Made by a program: the position numbers and the translations under genes. Shown here one piece after another: positions 40,183 through 50,010 of a stretch of 64,000 nt of DNA; positions within the stretch are counted from its first letter, which is position 1; the number at the start of each line of letters is the position of its first letter. Location of the stretch: positions 372,001 to 436,000 of the forward strand of contig NZ_VOPL01000001.1 in the NCBI RefSeq assembly GCF_007993065.1, written 5' to 3'. The stretch is from Paracoccus aurantiacus (GTDB taxonomy: Bacteria > Pseudomonadota > Alphaproteobacteria > Rhodobacterales > Rhodobacteraceae). The notes under the pieces are model-generated. The model made no database searches and was not told the DNA's origin. It saw only the letters and a program-made list of their open reading frames with translations.

Positions 40183-40634
40183 ACAAGCTCGATCCCATCC
40201 CCGCGCGCCTGGCCGCGCTCAAGACCACGCCGACGCCCGACTTGAAGCAACAGTGGCGCGATCTGTTCGAAAGCGAGCCGCCGCCGTTCAACCGCCGCTA
40301 TCTCGAAAGCCGCATCGCCTATCGCATCCAGGAACTGGCCTATGGCGGGCTGAAGCCGGAGACGATCCGGCGCCTTGAGCGGCTGGGCGAGGAACTGGAC
40401 GGCGGCGACAGCAAGAAGCGCAGCATCCGCATCGATCGCGACCGCCCGATCATCGGCACGCGGCTGCTGCGAGAATGGCAGGGCGTCGAGCAGATCGTCA
40501 CCGTCACCGCCGATGGCTTCGAATGGCAGGGGCGGCCCTACAAGTCGCTGTCCGCCATCGCCCGCGCCATCACCGGCACGCGCTGGAACGGGTGGGTCTT
40601 CTTCGGCCTCAAGAACCACAGGGGGCGGACATGA
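40179..40634 (+). CDS. DUF2924 protein
   Basis: A 151-residue basic protein. The DUF2924 pattern is clear: LKQQWRDLFESEPPPFNRRYLESRIAYRIQELAYGGL (read in parts), then PIIGTRLLREWQGVEQIVTV, GFEWQGRPYKSLSAIARAITGTRWNGWVFFGL. This family nearly always precedes a large serine recombinase and is thought to help it bind DNA. The stop overlaps the recombinase ATG as ATGA. Confidence 0.87.
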   Translation: MNKLDPIPARLAALKTTPTPDLKQQWRDLFESEPPPFNRRYLESRIAYRIQELAYGGLKPETIRRLERLGEELDGGDSKKRSIRIDRDRPIIGTRLLREWQGVEQIVTVTADGFEWQGRPYKSLSAIARAITGTRWNGWVFFGLKNHRGRT

Positions 40635-41956
40635 CGAAGCCGCCGGAAAAATCGAAGGTCGTCCGCAAACTGCGTTGCGCGGTCTACACCCGGAAATCCT
40701 CCGAGGAAGGGCTGGAGCAGGAGTTCAACAGCCTCCACGCCCAGCGGGAGGCCTGCGAGGCGTACATCGCTAGTCAGCGGTCGGAAGGCTGGGTGCTGGT
40801 CCGCGATCAGTATGACGACGGCGGCATCTCCGGCGGCACGCTCGAACGCCCCGGCCTGAAGCGGCTGTTGGAGGACATCGAGGACGGGCTGGTCGATGTG
40901 GTCGTGGTCTACAAGATCGACCGGCTCAGCCGCTCGCTGGCCGACTTCGCCAAGCTGGTGGAGGTGTTCGACCGCAACGGCGTGACGTTCGTCTCAGTGA
41001 CGCAATCGTTCAACACGACAACGTCCATGGGGCGTCTGACGCTCAACATCCTGCTCTCGTTCGCCCAGTTCGAACGCGAGGTGACGGCCGAGCGCATCCG
41101 CGACAAGGTTGCGGCCTCTCGGCGCAAGGGCATGTGGATGGGCGGGGTGCCGCCCTACGGCTACCGCGTCGAGAACCGGAAGCTGGTGGTCGACGAAGAC
41201 GCCACCGCACATGTGCGCTGGATCTTCGAGCGCTTCCTCGAGATCGGGTCGTGCACGGAACTGGCGCGGGAGGTCGGCACGCGCGGCATCCGGACGCCGC
41301 GCGACAACCGGATCGACAAGAAATACCTCTATCGGATGCTGTCCAACCGCGCCTACATCGGCGAGGCGGTCCACAAGGGCGAAAGCTTTCCCGGCGAGCA
41401 CGACGCCATCATCGACCGCGAGACGTGGGACCATGTCCACACGATCCTGCAGGAGAGCCCCCGGAAGCGCGCCGCGCGCACCCGAGCCGACACGCCCGCC
41501 CTCCTGAAAGGGCTGCTGTTCGGCCCAGATGGCGCGGCGTTCTCGCCGACCCACACCCGCAAGGGCGACAGGCTCTACCGCTACTATGTCAGCCAGACCG
41601 TGCTGAAGCATGGCGCCGGGTCGTGCCCGGTCGGCCGGGTGCCCGCAGGCGAGGTCGAGGCCGCCGTCATTGACCAGCTTCGCGCCGTGTTCCGCCAGCC
41701 GGAGATTGTCGCAGGGACTTCGAAGGCGACGCGTGCCCACTCCGGCGACATCACCGAGGCCGACGTCTGCGCAGCCCTGCAGCAGCTGGACCCGCTGTGG
41801 GACGAACTCTTCCCCGCCGAGCAGGCGCGCATCGTGGCGCTGCTGGTCGAGCGCGTGGACATCGGCACGGACGGGCTCAACGTGCGCCTCCGCGTCGACG
41901 GGCTCGGCGGCCTCGCTCGCGAGATGCTGGCCGGCGATATCGGAGAAGCAGCGTGA
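40631..41956 (+). CDS. Large serine recombinase
   Basis: A 441-residue site-specific recombinase. The catalytic domain holds AVYTRKSSEEGLEQEFNSL with the Ser nucleophile, VYKIDRLSRSLADF, and FAQFEREVTAERIRDK. The recombinase domain follows (MGGVPPYGYRV ... YLYRMLSNRAYIGEAVHKGESFPGEHDAII, read in parts). The C-terminal zinc-ribbon region is weak in cysteines (SCPVGR), and a coiled coil is short compared with phage integrases of 500 or more residues. It is the only integrase-type enzyme in the window and probably moved this island, the prophage, or both. Confidence 0.9.
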   Translation: MTKPPEKSKVVRKLRCAVYTRKSSEEGLEQEFNSLHAQREACEAYIASQRSEGWVLVRDQYDDGGISGGTLERPGLKRLLEDIEDGLVDVVVVYKIDRLSRSLADFAKLVEVFDRNGVTFVSVTQSFNTTTSMGRLTLNILLSFAQFEREVTAERIRDKVAASRRKGMWMGGVPPYGYRVENRKLVVDEDATAHVRWIFERFLEIGSCTELAREVGTRGIRTPRDNRIDKKYLYRMLSNRAYIGEAVHKGESFPGEHDAIIDRETWDHVHTILQESPRKRAARTRADTPALLKGLLFGPDGAAFSPTHTRKGDRLYRYYVSQTVLKHGAGSCPVGRVPAGEVEAAVIDQLRAVFRQPEIVAGTSKATRAHSGDITEADVCAALQQLDPLWDELFPAEQARIVALLVERVDIGTDGLNVRLRVDGLGGLAREMLAGDIGEAA

Positions 41957-42354
41957 CCCGCGGGTCAGCGATCCCCGAGACGATAAGTCTCCACGTCCCG
42001 TTCCGCGTGGTGAAGCGCGGTGGGCGGAAGGAGATGCAACTCCCCGACGGGGCCACGCCATCGCGGCGGACCGACAACACGCTGGTCAAGGCGCTGGCGC
42101 GTGCGTTCCGATGGAAGCGCATGCTAGAGTCCGGCGAATTTGCGTCGATTTCCGAGCTAGCTAAGAAGGAGGGTATCGCCTTCACCTACATGGCCCGCGT
42201 CCTGCGCCTGACACTGCTGGCTCCAGACATCGTTGAGGCGATCCTGGACGGAAGGCAGCGGCCGGAGGTGACACTGGCGCGGGTGCTGGAGCCGTTCCCG
42301 GTCGAGTGGATGAGCCAAGGCGCTGCCTTCGAGCCCTACCACGAACACTCGTAG
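41953..42354 (+). CDS. Recombinase-associated small protein with HTH-like core
   Basis: A 133-residue protein starting at GTG 41953, which overlaps the recombinase stop (GTGA). It has a basic N-terminus (FRVVKRGGRKEMQLPDG), a central helix-turn-helix-like SISELAKKEGIAFTYMARVLRLTLLAPDIVEAIL (read in parts), and a short end. Proteins of this kind regularly follow DUF2924-recombinase pairs. DNA binding is likely; the role in recombination is not known. Confidence 0.72.
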   Translation: MTRGSAIPETISLHVPFRVVKRGGRKEMQLPDGATPSRRTDNTLVKALARAFRWKRMLESGEFASISELAKKEGIAFTYMARVLRLTLLAPDIVEAILDGRQRPEVTLARVLEPFPVEWMSQGAAFEPYHEHS

Positions 42355-42509
42355 CTGCCACACCGTTCTCGCAACGTAAGCCACTGGCACTCCATGGCAG
42401 TTGGCTCTGGAAGGCAGCCCTCTCGATCGCTACTCTGGCCCGGAAAATCATAATCACCCCGAAGAGCCCTTAACGGCCTTCTTCGACGACATCGGGCTGA
42501 AAAGACGCA

Positions 42510-45500
42510 ATGGCAGTTAAGAAATCAGATCTGTATTCCTCGCTCTGGGCATCATGCGACGAACTGCGCGGCGGAATGGACGCGAGCCAGTACAAGGATT
42601 ACGTCCTTTTCATGCTCTTCATCAAATACGTTTCCGACAAGTACGGCAACAGCGATGATCTAGAGCCACCAATCATTATCCCTGAAGGCGCCAGCTTCGA
42701 AGACATGGTGGCGTTGAAGGGAAACCCGAACATTGGCGATCTGATTAACACGCAAGTCATCCAGCCGCTTGTTGAATCCAACGAGATGTTGGCGCGGACG
42801 GACTTTCCTGACTTCAACGACCCCAACAAGCTCGGTGAAGGCAATGACCGAGTGCAGCGCCTCACGAATCTCATCGCGATCTTTGAGCGCCAAGACCTAA
42901 ACTTTGCGAAGAACCGAGCCGACCACGATGACATTCTAGGCGATGCCTATGAGTATCTGATGCGGCACTTCGCGAGTGAAAGCGGGAAGAGCAAAGGGCA
43001 GTTCTACACCCCATCTGAGGTCAGCCGCATTATCGCGAAAGTAATCGGAATTTCGTCAAAGAATACGGTCGCCGGGACGACCGCCTATGACCCGACATGT
43101 GGGTCGGGCTCGTTGCTGCTCAAGGTCGCTGCCGAAGCTGGTAAGCGGATCACCCTCGAAGGTCAGGAAAAGGACGTGACCACGGCCGGTCTCGCCCGCA
43201 TGAACATGATCCTGCACGACTTCCCCACCGCCAAGATCATCGCAGGCAATACCCTGACGAGCCCCAAGTTCCTCGAGGGGCAGCGCTTGCGCACATACGA
43301 CTATGTCGTCGCCAATCCACCATTCTCGGACAAGGCCTGGAGCACCGGCTTCAGCTACGACGACGACGGTGCGATCACGGACAGGCACAACCGGTTCGAG
43401 TGGGGCGCGCCGCCCAAGAAGCAAGGCGACTATGCATACCTCCTCCACATCATCCGCTCGATGAAGAGGACCGGAAAGGCCGCCTGTATTCTACCCCATG
43501 GCGTGCTCTTCCGCGGCAATGCCGAGGCCGACCTGCGCGAAGCGCTGATCAAGTCGGGCTATCTCAAGGCGATCATCGGTCTGCCGCCGAACCTCTTCTA
43601 CGGCACCGGCATTCCGGCCTGCATCGTCGTGCTCGACAAGGAAAACGCCACGGCCCGGCGCGGGATCTTCATGATCGACGCATCTAAGGGCTTTCGGAAG
43701 GATGGGGCGAAAAACCGTCTTCGCGAGCAGGATATCCACCGCATCGTGGACACATTCCGCAAGGGGGCGGATGTCGCTGGTTACGCGCGCATGGTGCCAT
43801 TCGACCAGATCGCCGACCCGCGAAACGCCTTCAACCTGAACCTTGCCAGGTACATCGACACGTCCGAACCCGAGGATATTCACGACATCGACGCGCACCT
43901 TCAAGGCGGGATCCCGAAGAGGGATATCGACGCTCTGGAAGGCTGGTGGGAGGTCATGCCCGGGCTTCGAGGGGAGCTCTTCTCCGACCTCCGGCCCAAT
44001 TACCTCTCGCTGACGCGACCGACTGGCGAGGTGAAGGCCGCAATCGAGGAACACGCTGAGTTTCAGGCCTTCACAACCGCGGCGTCAGGCACCTTTACGG
44101 CCTGGCGGACGAGGACGGATACGGCTTGCCGGGCCTTCGCCCCCGGCGACCAGCCGAAGGAGCTGATCGAAACCATCTCGGAGGACCTGCTCGAGGCCTT
44201 CCGCAAGGTGCCGCTGGTCGACCCGTACGACGTGTACCAGCACCTGATGGACTACTGGGCAGAGGCGCTGCAGGACGATGCCTATGTCATCGCGGCCACT
44301 GGATGGGTCGCCGGTGCCAAGCCACGCGAGATCGTCAAGCGCAAGAACAAGGACGGCAAGCTCGCCTGGCCAGAGCCGGGCGACTACGTCATCGGGCGGC
44401 GGCGGTTCACGTCGGACCTGATCCCGGCCCGCCTGATGGTGGCGCGGTTCTTCGCGGCCGAGCAGGCCGAGATCGATGCGTTCGACGTGCGGATTGCGGA
44501 ACTGGAGCAGGACCTCGCCGAAAAGCTCGAAGAGGGCGCTGGCGAGGATGGACTGCTGGCCGAGGTGATCGAGGGCGAAGGTGACAAGCAGAAGATCACC
44601 GTCAAGGCGCTGAAGGCCCGGCTGAAGGAGATCGGCCGCGACCCGGACATGGCCGATGAACGGCAGGCGCTTGAGGCCTACCAGAAGGTGATGACCGCGC
44701 TCGACGCCAAGAAGAAGAAGCGCAAGGCGGCGGACGATGCCCTATGGAAAATGGTGCACGACCGCTATGGCACGCTGACCGAGGACGAGGCCAAGACGCT
44801 GGTGGTCGCGGACAAGTGGCTCGACACCATCGAGGCCCAGGTGACCGACGAGGTGGCGCATGTGGCGCAAGCCCTGTCCACCCGCGTCAAGGGGCTGGCC
44901 GAGCGGTATGCCATGCCGCTGCCTGAGCTGGAAAAAGAAGTACAAGCTCTATCCGCCCGAGTGGCTAAGCATCTGGCTGCAATTGGCGCAACCACTGGCC
45001 AGGCAAGGCAGCAAGCGGTTATTGGCCTGCTTTCTGGAAAAGTCAGGCTTCCCGGATTCTCTGAGCCGTGGCGGAAGGTGAAACTCGGTGATCACGTCGC
45101 ATTCATTCGTAATGGTGTTCACTCTCGTGCCCAGCTGACAGTGAATGATGCAGTGCGGAACCTCCACTATGGGGACATTCACGTAGCCTCATCCATTCGG
45201 CTTGACTTGAGAAATGCGAGTATGCCGCGTCTGCCGTCGGCGGAAGCATCTCGCCTCGCAAGGCTTCAAGATGGCGATCTTGTCTTTGTGGATGCCTCCG
45301 AGGACCTTGCGGGTGTAGGAAAGTCTCTGGAAATTACTGGCGCTGAAGAAATCGAGGCAGTTGCCGGCCAGCACACAATCGCAGCACGCTTCGACAAGGA
45401 CGTAATCGTCGATGGGTTTAAGGGCTACTTGCAGTACATACCTGATTTTTCGTCACACCTTCGCAGATTGGCGGCGGGTACAAAGGTCTATGCAACCAAT

Positions 45501-45728
45501 AGGAAACACATTGCTAGCGCTGAAATCGAACTCCCCGATCCAGACGAGCAGATTGCAATAGCAAATGTGTTGTCCGACATGGACGCCGAAATTGCAGCTC
45601 TCGAGGCTCGGCTCGACAAAAGCCGGATGCTAAAGCACGCGATGATGCAGGCGCTGCTCACTGGCGGGGCGGGTGCCGAGAGTGAATCCGAAAGCGCTCA
45701 GATGCAACTGGTTGCCGCCCATGCCTGA
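42510..45728 (+). CDS. hsdM: Type I restriction modification: HsdM fused to a half HsdS
   Basis: A 1072-residue protein. Residues 1-150 are HsdM_N (LYSSLWASCDELRGGMDASQYKDYVLFMLF, read in parts); the N6-adenine methyltransferase has motif I DPTCGSGSLLL and motif IV NPPFSDKAW. A helical region with a coiled coil follows to about 850. From LLSGKVRLPGFSEPWRKVKLGDHVAF the sequence is a single HsdS target-recognition domain with its ending helix, IAIANVLSDMDAEIAALEARL. LLxGKxRLPGF is usually the middle joint of HsdS, so only the second recognition domain is kept and is joined to HsdM. The target site is likely symmetric or changed. It overlaps the hsdR start by eight bases. Confidence 0.88.
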   Translation: MAVKKSDLYSSLWASCDELRGGMDASQYKDYVLFMLFIKYVSDKYGNSDDLEPPIIIPEGASFEDMVALKGNPNIGDLINTQVIQPLVESNEMLARTDFPDFNDPNKLGEGNDRVQRLTNLIAIFERQDLNFAKNRADHDDILGDAYEYLMRHFASESGKSKGQFYTPSEVSRIIAKVIGISSKNTVAGTTAYDPTCGSGSLLLKVAAEAGKRITLEGQEKDVTTAGLARMNMILHDFPTAKIIAGNTLTSPKFLEGQRLRTYDYVVANPPFSDKAWSTGFSYDDDGAITDRHNRFEWGAPPKKQGDYAYLLHIIRSMKRTGKAACILPHGVLFRGNAEADLREALIKSGYLKAIIGLPPNLFYGTGIPACIVVLDKENATARRGIFMIDASKGFRKDGAKNRLREQDIHRIVDTFRKGADVAGYARMVPFDQIADPRNAFNLNLARYIDTSEPEDIHDIDAHLQGGIPKRDIDALEGWWEVMPGLRGELFSDLRPNYLSLTRPTGEVKAAIEEHAEFQAFTTAASGTFTAWRTRTDTACRAFAPGDQPKELIETISEDLLEAFRKVPLVDPYDVYQHLMDYWAEALQDDAYVIAATGWVAGAKPREIVKRKNKDGKLAWPEPGDYVIGRRRFTSDLIPARLMVARFFAAEQAEIDAFDVRIAELEQDLAEKLEEGAGEDGLLAEVIEGEGDKQKITVKALKARLKEIGRDPDMADERQALEAYQKVMTALDAKKKKRKAADDALWKMVHDRYGTLTEDEAKTLVVADKWLDTIEAQVTDEVAHVAQALSTRVKGLAERYAMPLPELEKEVQALSARVAKHLAAIGATTGQARQQAVIGLLSGKVRLPGFSEPWRKVKLGDHVAFIRNGVHSRAQLTVNDAVRNLHYGDIHVASSIRLDLRNASMPRLPSAEASRLARLQDGDLVFVDASEDLAGVGKSLEITGAEEIEAVAGQHTIAARFDKDVIVDGFKGYLQYIPDFSSHLRRLAAGTKVYATNRKHIASAEIELPDPDEQIAIANVLSDMDAEIAALEARLDKSRMLKHAMMQALLTGGAGAESESESAQMQLVAAHA

Positions 45729-48700
45729 ACGCCCCCGCAGCGAGCGAGTCACGCAGGACCGTCTTACGGCCCATATCACAACGCCAGAGGACGAGGGCGG
45801 TCTTGGCTACCGGAACCTCGGCGATTGGTCGGGCCGCCCGGGCAACCGTTGTGTCGAGCCTGATCTGCTGCGGGCAAACCTCTCCGCCCGCGGCTATTCC
45901 GATGATGAGATCAACGCCGCCCTGACGCGCCTGATGCAGGCGATCGAGGTGACCGGCACCACGCTCTATCAGGCCAACCTCCGCACCTACACGCTCCTGC
46001 GCTATGGCGTTGACGTGCAGACTTCGGTCGCCGCCCCGCACAAGACGGTGCACCTGATCGACTGGGAGAACCCCGCCGCCAACGACTTCGCCCTCGCCGA
46101 GGAGGTGACCCTGAAGGGTGGCCACGAACGTCGCCCCGATCTGGTCGTCTACCTTAACGGCCTCGCCGTCGCGGTGATCGAGCTGAAACGCTCGTCCGTC
46201 GAGATCGGCGACGGCATCCGGCAGCTGATTTCCAACCAGGACGAGATCTTCAACGCGCCGTTCTTCGCCACCGCGCAGCTTCTGCTGGCGGGCAGCGATG
46301 CGCAGGGTCTGCGCTACGGCACGGTTGGAACGCCCGAAACGCTGTTCGTCGATTGGCGGGATGAGGACCCGCCCGCCGGAGACCTGCCTGCCGGCGCGCT
46401 GCTGGACCGTCCGGTCGAGCAGATGCTGCGCAAGGACCGGCTGCTCGACCTGATCCGGAACTTCGTGATCTTCGACGCAGGCATCAAGAAGGTCCCCCGG
46501 CAACACCAGTTCGTCGGCGTGAAGCTGGCGCAGGAGCGGCTTGCAAAGCGCGAGGGCGGCGTCATCTGGCACACCCAGGGGTCCGGCAAGAGCATCCTGA
46601 TGGTGCTGCTGGCCAAATGGATCCTCGAACGCGAGCCGGATGCCCGTGTGCTGGTCATCACCGACCGCGACGAGCTCGACAAGCAGATCGAGGGCGTGAT
46701 GCGCAACGCGGGTGTGGTCGCCGCCGATGCGCCATCGCCTCGGGTCACACGCCGCGACGAGTTTGTGAGCTGGCTGGGCGCGCCGTCGCCGCGGCTTATC
46801 TGCGCGCTGATCCACAAGTTCGACACGACGGAGCTGACAGGGCCGCCACCGCGCGTCACCGGCCGCTTCTACGTGTTCGTCGACGAGTGCCACCGCACCC
46901 AGGGCGGCGACATGAACAAGCAGATGAAGCGCTGGCTCGAGGGTGCCATCTTCGTCGGCTTTACCGGAACCCCTTTGCTGCGGAAGGATCGGCAGACCAC
47001 GCGCGAGGTCTTCGGCACCTACATCCACACCTACAAGTTCCAGGAAGCGGTCCGGGACAAGGTCGTGCTCGACCTGAAATACGAAGCGCGCGACGTGCCG
47101 CAGCGCATGACGAGCCCGGCCGCAATTGACGCCTGGTTCGAGAAGAAGACGAAGAACCTCAACAACTTCCAGAAGGCCGTGCTGCGGAAGCGCTGGGCCA
47201 ACATGGAAGAGCTGCTCAGCGCGACCGAACGGAAACGCCGGATCGTCGCCGAGATCGTCCAGGACTTCGATCTGAAGCCGCGGTTGAGCGACGACAGAGG
47301 GACCGCGATCCTTGTCGCGGCCTCAATCCGCGACGCTTGCGAGTTCTATCGCGAGTTCCAGAGCACCCGGCTCGGGCCGCATGTGGGGATCGTCACGTCC
47401 TTCGAGCCGAACCACAATGCGATCTCGAGGGAGCCCGCCAACAGCGACGAGCGGTACAAGTACGACACCTACACGAAATTCGTGCTGAAGGGCGGCCAGA
47501 GCACGACAGCCTATGAGGCCGAGGTCAAGCGGCGCTTCATCGAAGAACCCGCGAACATGAAGCTGCTGATCGTGGTGTCCAAGCTGCTCACCGGCTTCGA
47601 CGCGCCGAGTTGCAGTTACATCTACCTCGACGACAAGCTGCGGGACCACACGTTGTTCCAGGCGATCTGTCGGACCAACCGGCTCGATGGCGACGACAAG
47701 GATTACGGCCACATCGTCGACTTCAAAGAGCTGTTCGGCGACGTCCAGCACGCGATCGCGGTCTACAGCTCGGATGAGCTGGATGTTGATGAAGGGAGCG
47801 GCGGAGAAAACAACATCGAGATCAAGAATTGGCTCGAGGAAGGTAAGGCGCGCCTGGACGCGGCGCGGGAAGCGCTTCACTACCTGTGTGCGCCAGTGGC
47901 ACCTCCGAGGGAGATCGAGCAGTTCTTGCGATACTTCTGTGGCGATGCCGGAGACCCGAACGCCTTGAACGAGACTGAGGCACTCAGGGTCTCATTCTAC
48001 AAGACCGTCGCCTCCTTTGTCCGCGCTTATGCAGCGATTGCGCAGAATCTAGATGAAGCCGGGTATACCCCGTCTGAGCGGACGGCCATCCAGCGGGAAA
48101 TTGACTTCTACACCGACCTCCGCGCCGCAATAAAAAGGCACTCGGGAGAAGAACTCGACATCAAGCCGTATGAAGCGGACATGCGGCACCTGCTGAACAC
48201 CTATATTCAAGCGGACCCAGCGCAGACGCTTGGTGCACTGTCGAACGTTTCGCTAACGCAAGCCATCATCGAAACTGGCATCCACGACGCCATTGCCAAA
48301 CAACTCAACGAGAAGGGCAAGCTGTCAAAGAAGGCTGTCGCAGAGGGCATCATAAACAATATCCGAAAGACTATTATTCGTGATCAGCTCACGGACCCGC
48401 GTTTCTACGATGAGATGTCCAAACTCCTTGAGGATTTGATCAAACAGAGCCGCGATAGTGCGGAAGCCTACGAGGCGTTTCTGAAAAAAGCGGAAGAGCT
48501 GGTTCGAAAACTGGCGGCGCGCGAAGCAGGTCCAGACTTGCCAGCCGGGCTCCACGGAAATCGTGAGGCTACGGTAGTGTTCAACAACCTCCAAAGTCTG
48601 CCTGCTGACAAGTTCACCTGTCCTGCCGATGAGGAACAAAGGGCGGAGCTCGCCCTTGAAATCGACCGGGCCATCCGCGAACACGCCCCTGCCGGCTGGA

Positions 48701-48816
48701 AGGGTGACCCAGTTCGCGAGCGGGAGGTCAAGAACGTGCTCTTCCCGCTCTTCGACCGAGATCGAGATGCAACCCTCGCGATGTTCGAGATCATCAAGAA
48801 CCAACAGGGGTATTGA
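45721..48816 (+). CDS. hsdR: Type I restriction endonuclease, R subunit
   Basis: A 1031-residue motor and nuclease. The N-terminal PD-(D/E)XK domain has VVYLNGLAVAVIELKRSS (ExK). The SF2 translocase holds Walker A GSGKSILMVLLAKW, DECHRTQGG (motif II), FTGTPLL (motif III) and the motif VI region QAICRTNRLD. The C-terminal 300 residues are helical and bind the M/S part. The start MPERPRSE (45721) lies within the hsdM end (ATGCCTGA); the ORF could be read from 45673 but that would overlap far more. Codon use in the last 1 kb is less GC-biased than in the prophage. Confidence 0.92.
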   Translation: MPERPRSERVTQDRLTAHITTPEDEGGLGYRNLGDWSGRPGNRCVEPDLLRANLSARGYSDDEINAALTRLMQAIEVTGTTLYQANLRTYTLLRYGVDVQTSVAAPHKTVHLIDWENPAANDFALAEEVTLKGGHERRPDLVVYLNGLAVAVIELKRSSVEIGDGIRQLISNQDEIFNAPFFATAQLLLAGSDAQGLRYGTVGTPETLFVDWRDEDPPAGDLPAGALLDRPVEQMLRKDRLLDLIRNFVIFDAGIKKVPRQHQFVGVKLAQERLAKREGGVIWHTQGSGKSILMVLLAKWILEREPDARVLVITDRDELDKQIEGVMRNAGVVAADAPSPRVTRRDEFVSWLGAPSPRLICALIHKFDTTELTGPPPRVTGRFYVFVDECHRTQGGDMNKQMKRWLEGAIFVGFTGTPLLRKDRQTTREVFGTYIHTYKFQEAVRDKVVLDLKYEARDVPQRMTSPAAIDAWFEKKTKNLNNFQKAVLRKRWANMEELLSATERKRRIVAEIVQDFDLKPRLSDDRGTAILVAASIRDACEFYREFQSTRLGPHVGIVTSFEPNHNAISREPANSDERYKYDTYTKFVLKGGQSTTAYEAEVKRRFIEEPANMKLLIVVSKLLTGFDAPSCSYIYLDDKLRDHTLFQAICRTNRLDGDDKDYGHIVDFKELFGDVQHAIAVYSSDELDVDEGSGGENNIEIKNWLEEGKARLDAAREALHYLCAPVAPPREIEQFLRYFCGDAGDPNALNETEALRVSFYKTVASFVRAYAAIAQNLDEAGYTPSERTAIQREIDFYTDLRAAIKRHSGEELDIKPYEADMRHLLNTYIQADPAQTLGALSNVSLTQAIIETGIHDAIAKQLNEKGKLSKKAVAEGIINNIRKTIIRDQLTDPRFYDEMSKLLEDLIKQSRDSAEAYEAFLKKAEELVRKLAAREAGPDLPAGLHGNREATVVFNNLQSLPADKFTCPADEEQRAELALEIDRAIREHAPAGWKGDPVREREVKNVLFPLFDRDRDATLAMFEIIKNQQGY

Positions 48817-49529
48817 TGGGAGAGTCCATCGAAATTGGAGACATCACAATCAGCGTGACCCGGAAGGACGTCAAGAACGTCCACCTGTCGGTCCACCCGC
48901 CGGACGGACACGTCACGCTTGTAACCCCTACTTCGACCAGGATCGATGTTGCGCGCGCATACGCGATCACAAGAATTGGATGGATCCGGCAGCAGCAAGA
49001 GCAGCTTCGCTCGCAGGCGAGGGAAGCCCCACGTTCATTCGTCGGTCGCGAGACCCACTACCTTTGGGGACGACGCCATCTTCTCCGTGTGACGGAGCTC
49101 GACGCCAAGCCTGAGGTAAAACTAGACCACCGCACGATCCATCTCCAGGTCCGCCCCGGAACTTCCCGCGACGGACGCGCCAAGGTGATTCACGCTTGGC
49201 ATCTGAAGCTACTTCATGGCGCAGTCCCGCCCATCATCGACAAATGGGAACGCCGCATCGGCGTTAAGGTCCACCGCTACTTCTTGCAGCGGATGACAAC
49301 CAAATGGGGAAGCTGCAACTCGAAGGCAGGCACCATTCGGCTGAACACTGAACTCGTGAAGAAACCGCGCGACTTGCTGGAGTATGTAATCGTTCACGAG
49401 ATGGTCCATATTTCCGAGCCGACGCACAGCCCCCGGTTCTTTGCTCTGCTTTCTGAGCACTATCCGAGTTGGCCTGAAGCCCGGCGGGAGCTGAACGAAC
49501 TACCCGTACCTCAACTCACTGGGAGCTGA
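48816..49529 (+). CDS. YgjP-like (DUF45) zinc metallopeptidase-domain protein
   Basis: A 237-residue protein. The end, TTKWGSCNSKAGTIRLNTELVKKP ... IVHEMVHISEPTHSPRFFALLSEHYP (read in parts), is the YgjP/DUF45 zincin site HExxH with a later His. The ATG shares one base with the hsdR stop (TGATG), so it is part of the hsd operon; DUF45 proteins are typical neighbours of type I R-M operons in bacteria. Whether it cleaves a partner such as HsdR is unknown. Confidence 0.83.
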   Translation: MGESIEIGDITISVTRKDVKNVHLSVHPPDGHVTLVTPTSTRIDVARAYAITRIGWIRQQQEQLRSQAREAPRSFVGRETHYLWGRRHLLRVTELDAKPEVKLDHRTIHLQVRPGTSRDGRAKVIHAWHLKLLHGAVPPIIDKWERRIGVKVHRYFLQRMTTKWGSCNSKAGTIRLNTELVKKPRDLLEYVIVHEMVHISEPTHSPRFFALLSEHYPSWPEARRELNELPVPQLTGS

Positions 49530-49822
49530 GGTGACGACGGTTCCCCCGGAGCTGGTGCTGGTTCGATTTCCGTTCCTTCTTGCAAAAGGTCCTGGCATCG
49601 AAGTGCCGAGCTGCTGCCGAAGAATATCCCATGCAACTCATGCACTTACAGGCTCTACACCAAATCCGCGCAGTCGAGAGGTCCGGAGAATATCGGCCCT
49701 GAGAGACCGCTTCGGGGCCACCTGGCAGCAGGGGCAGTGCTGAGCCTCACCCGCATAACCCTCGAATACAACGAGAAAATCCGGCCGCAGCCGGATCGGG
49801 AGAACGCTTTCGCGGGGGCAAG

Positions 49823-49912
49823 TGGCGGAGGAGGTGGGATTCGAACCCACGGTAGGCTTTCACCTACGTCGGTTTTCAAGACCGGTGCATTAAACCACTC
49901 TGCCACTCCTCC
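49823..49912 (-). tRNA. tRNA-Ser (TGA)
   Basis: A 90-base class II tRNA with encoded CCA, acceptor GGAGGAG/CTCCTCC, anticodon loop CTTGAAA (TGA), a long variable arm (GTAGGTGAAAGCCTAC), and TTCGAATC T-loop. The anticodon stem has a C-A mismatch at its top pair. The 3' end faces the restriction island, which is the common side for island integration. Confidence 0.95.
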
Positions 49913-50010
49913 GACGCGCATCTGCTAGCCTCTGGCGCGGAATTGCGCAAGCCCGGCTTGCCGGGCCTCTCGTGCTTCGTTACGACAGGCCGAACCGACA
50001 GGAGACGCGC

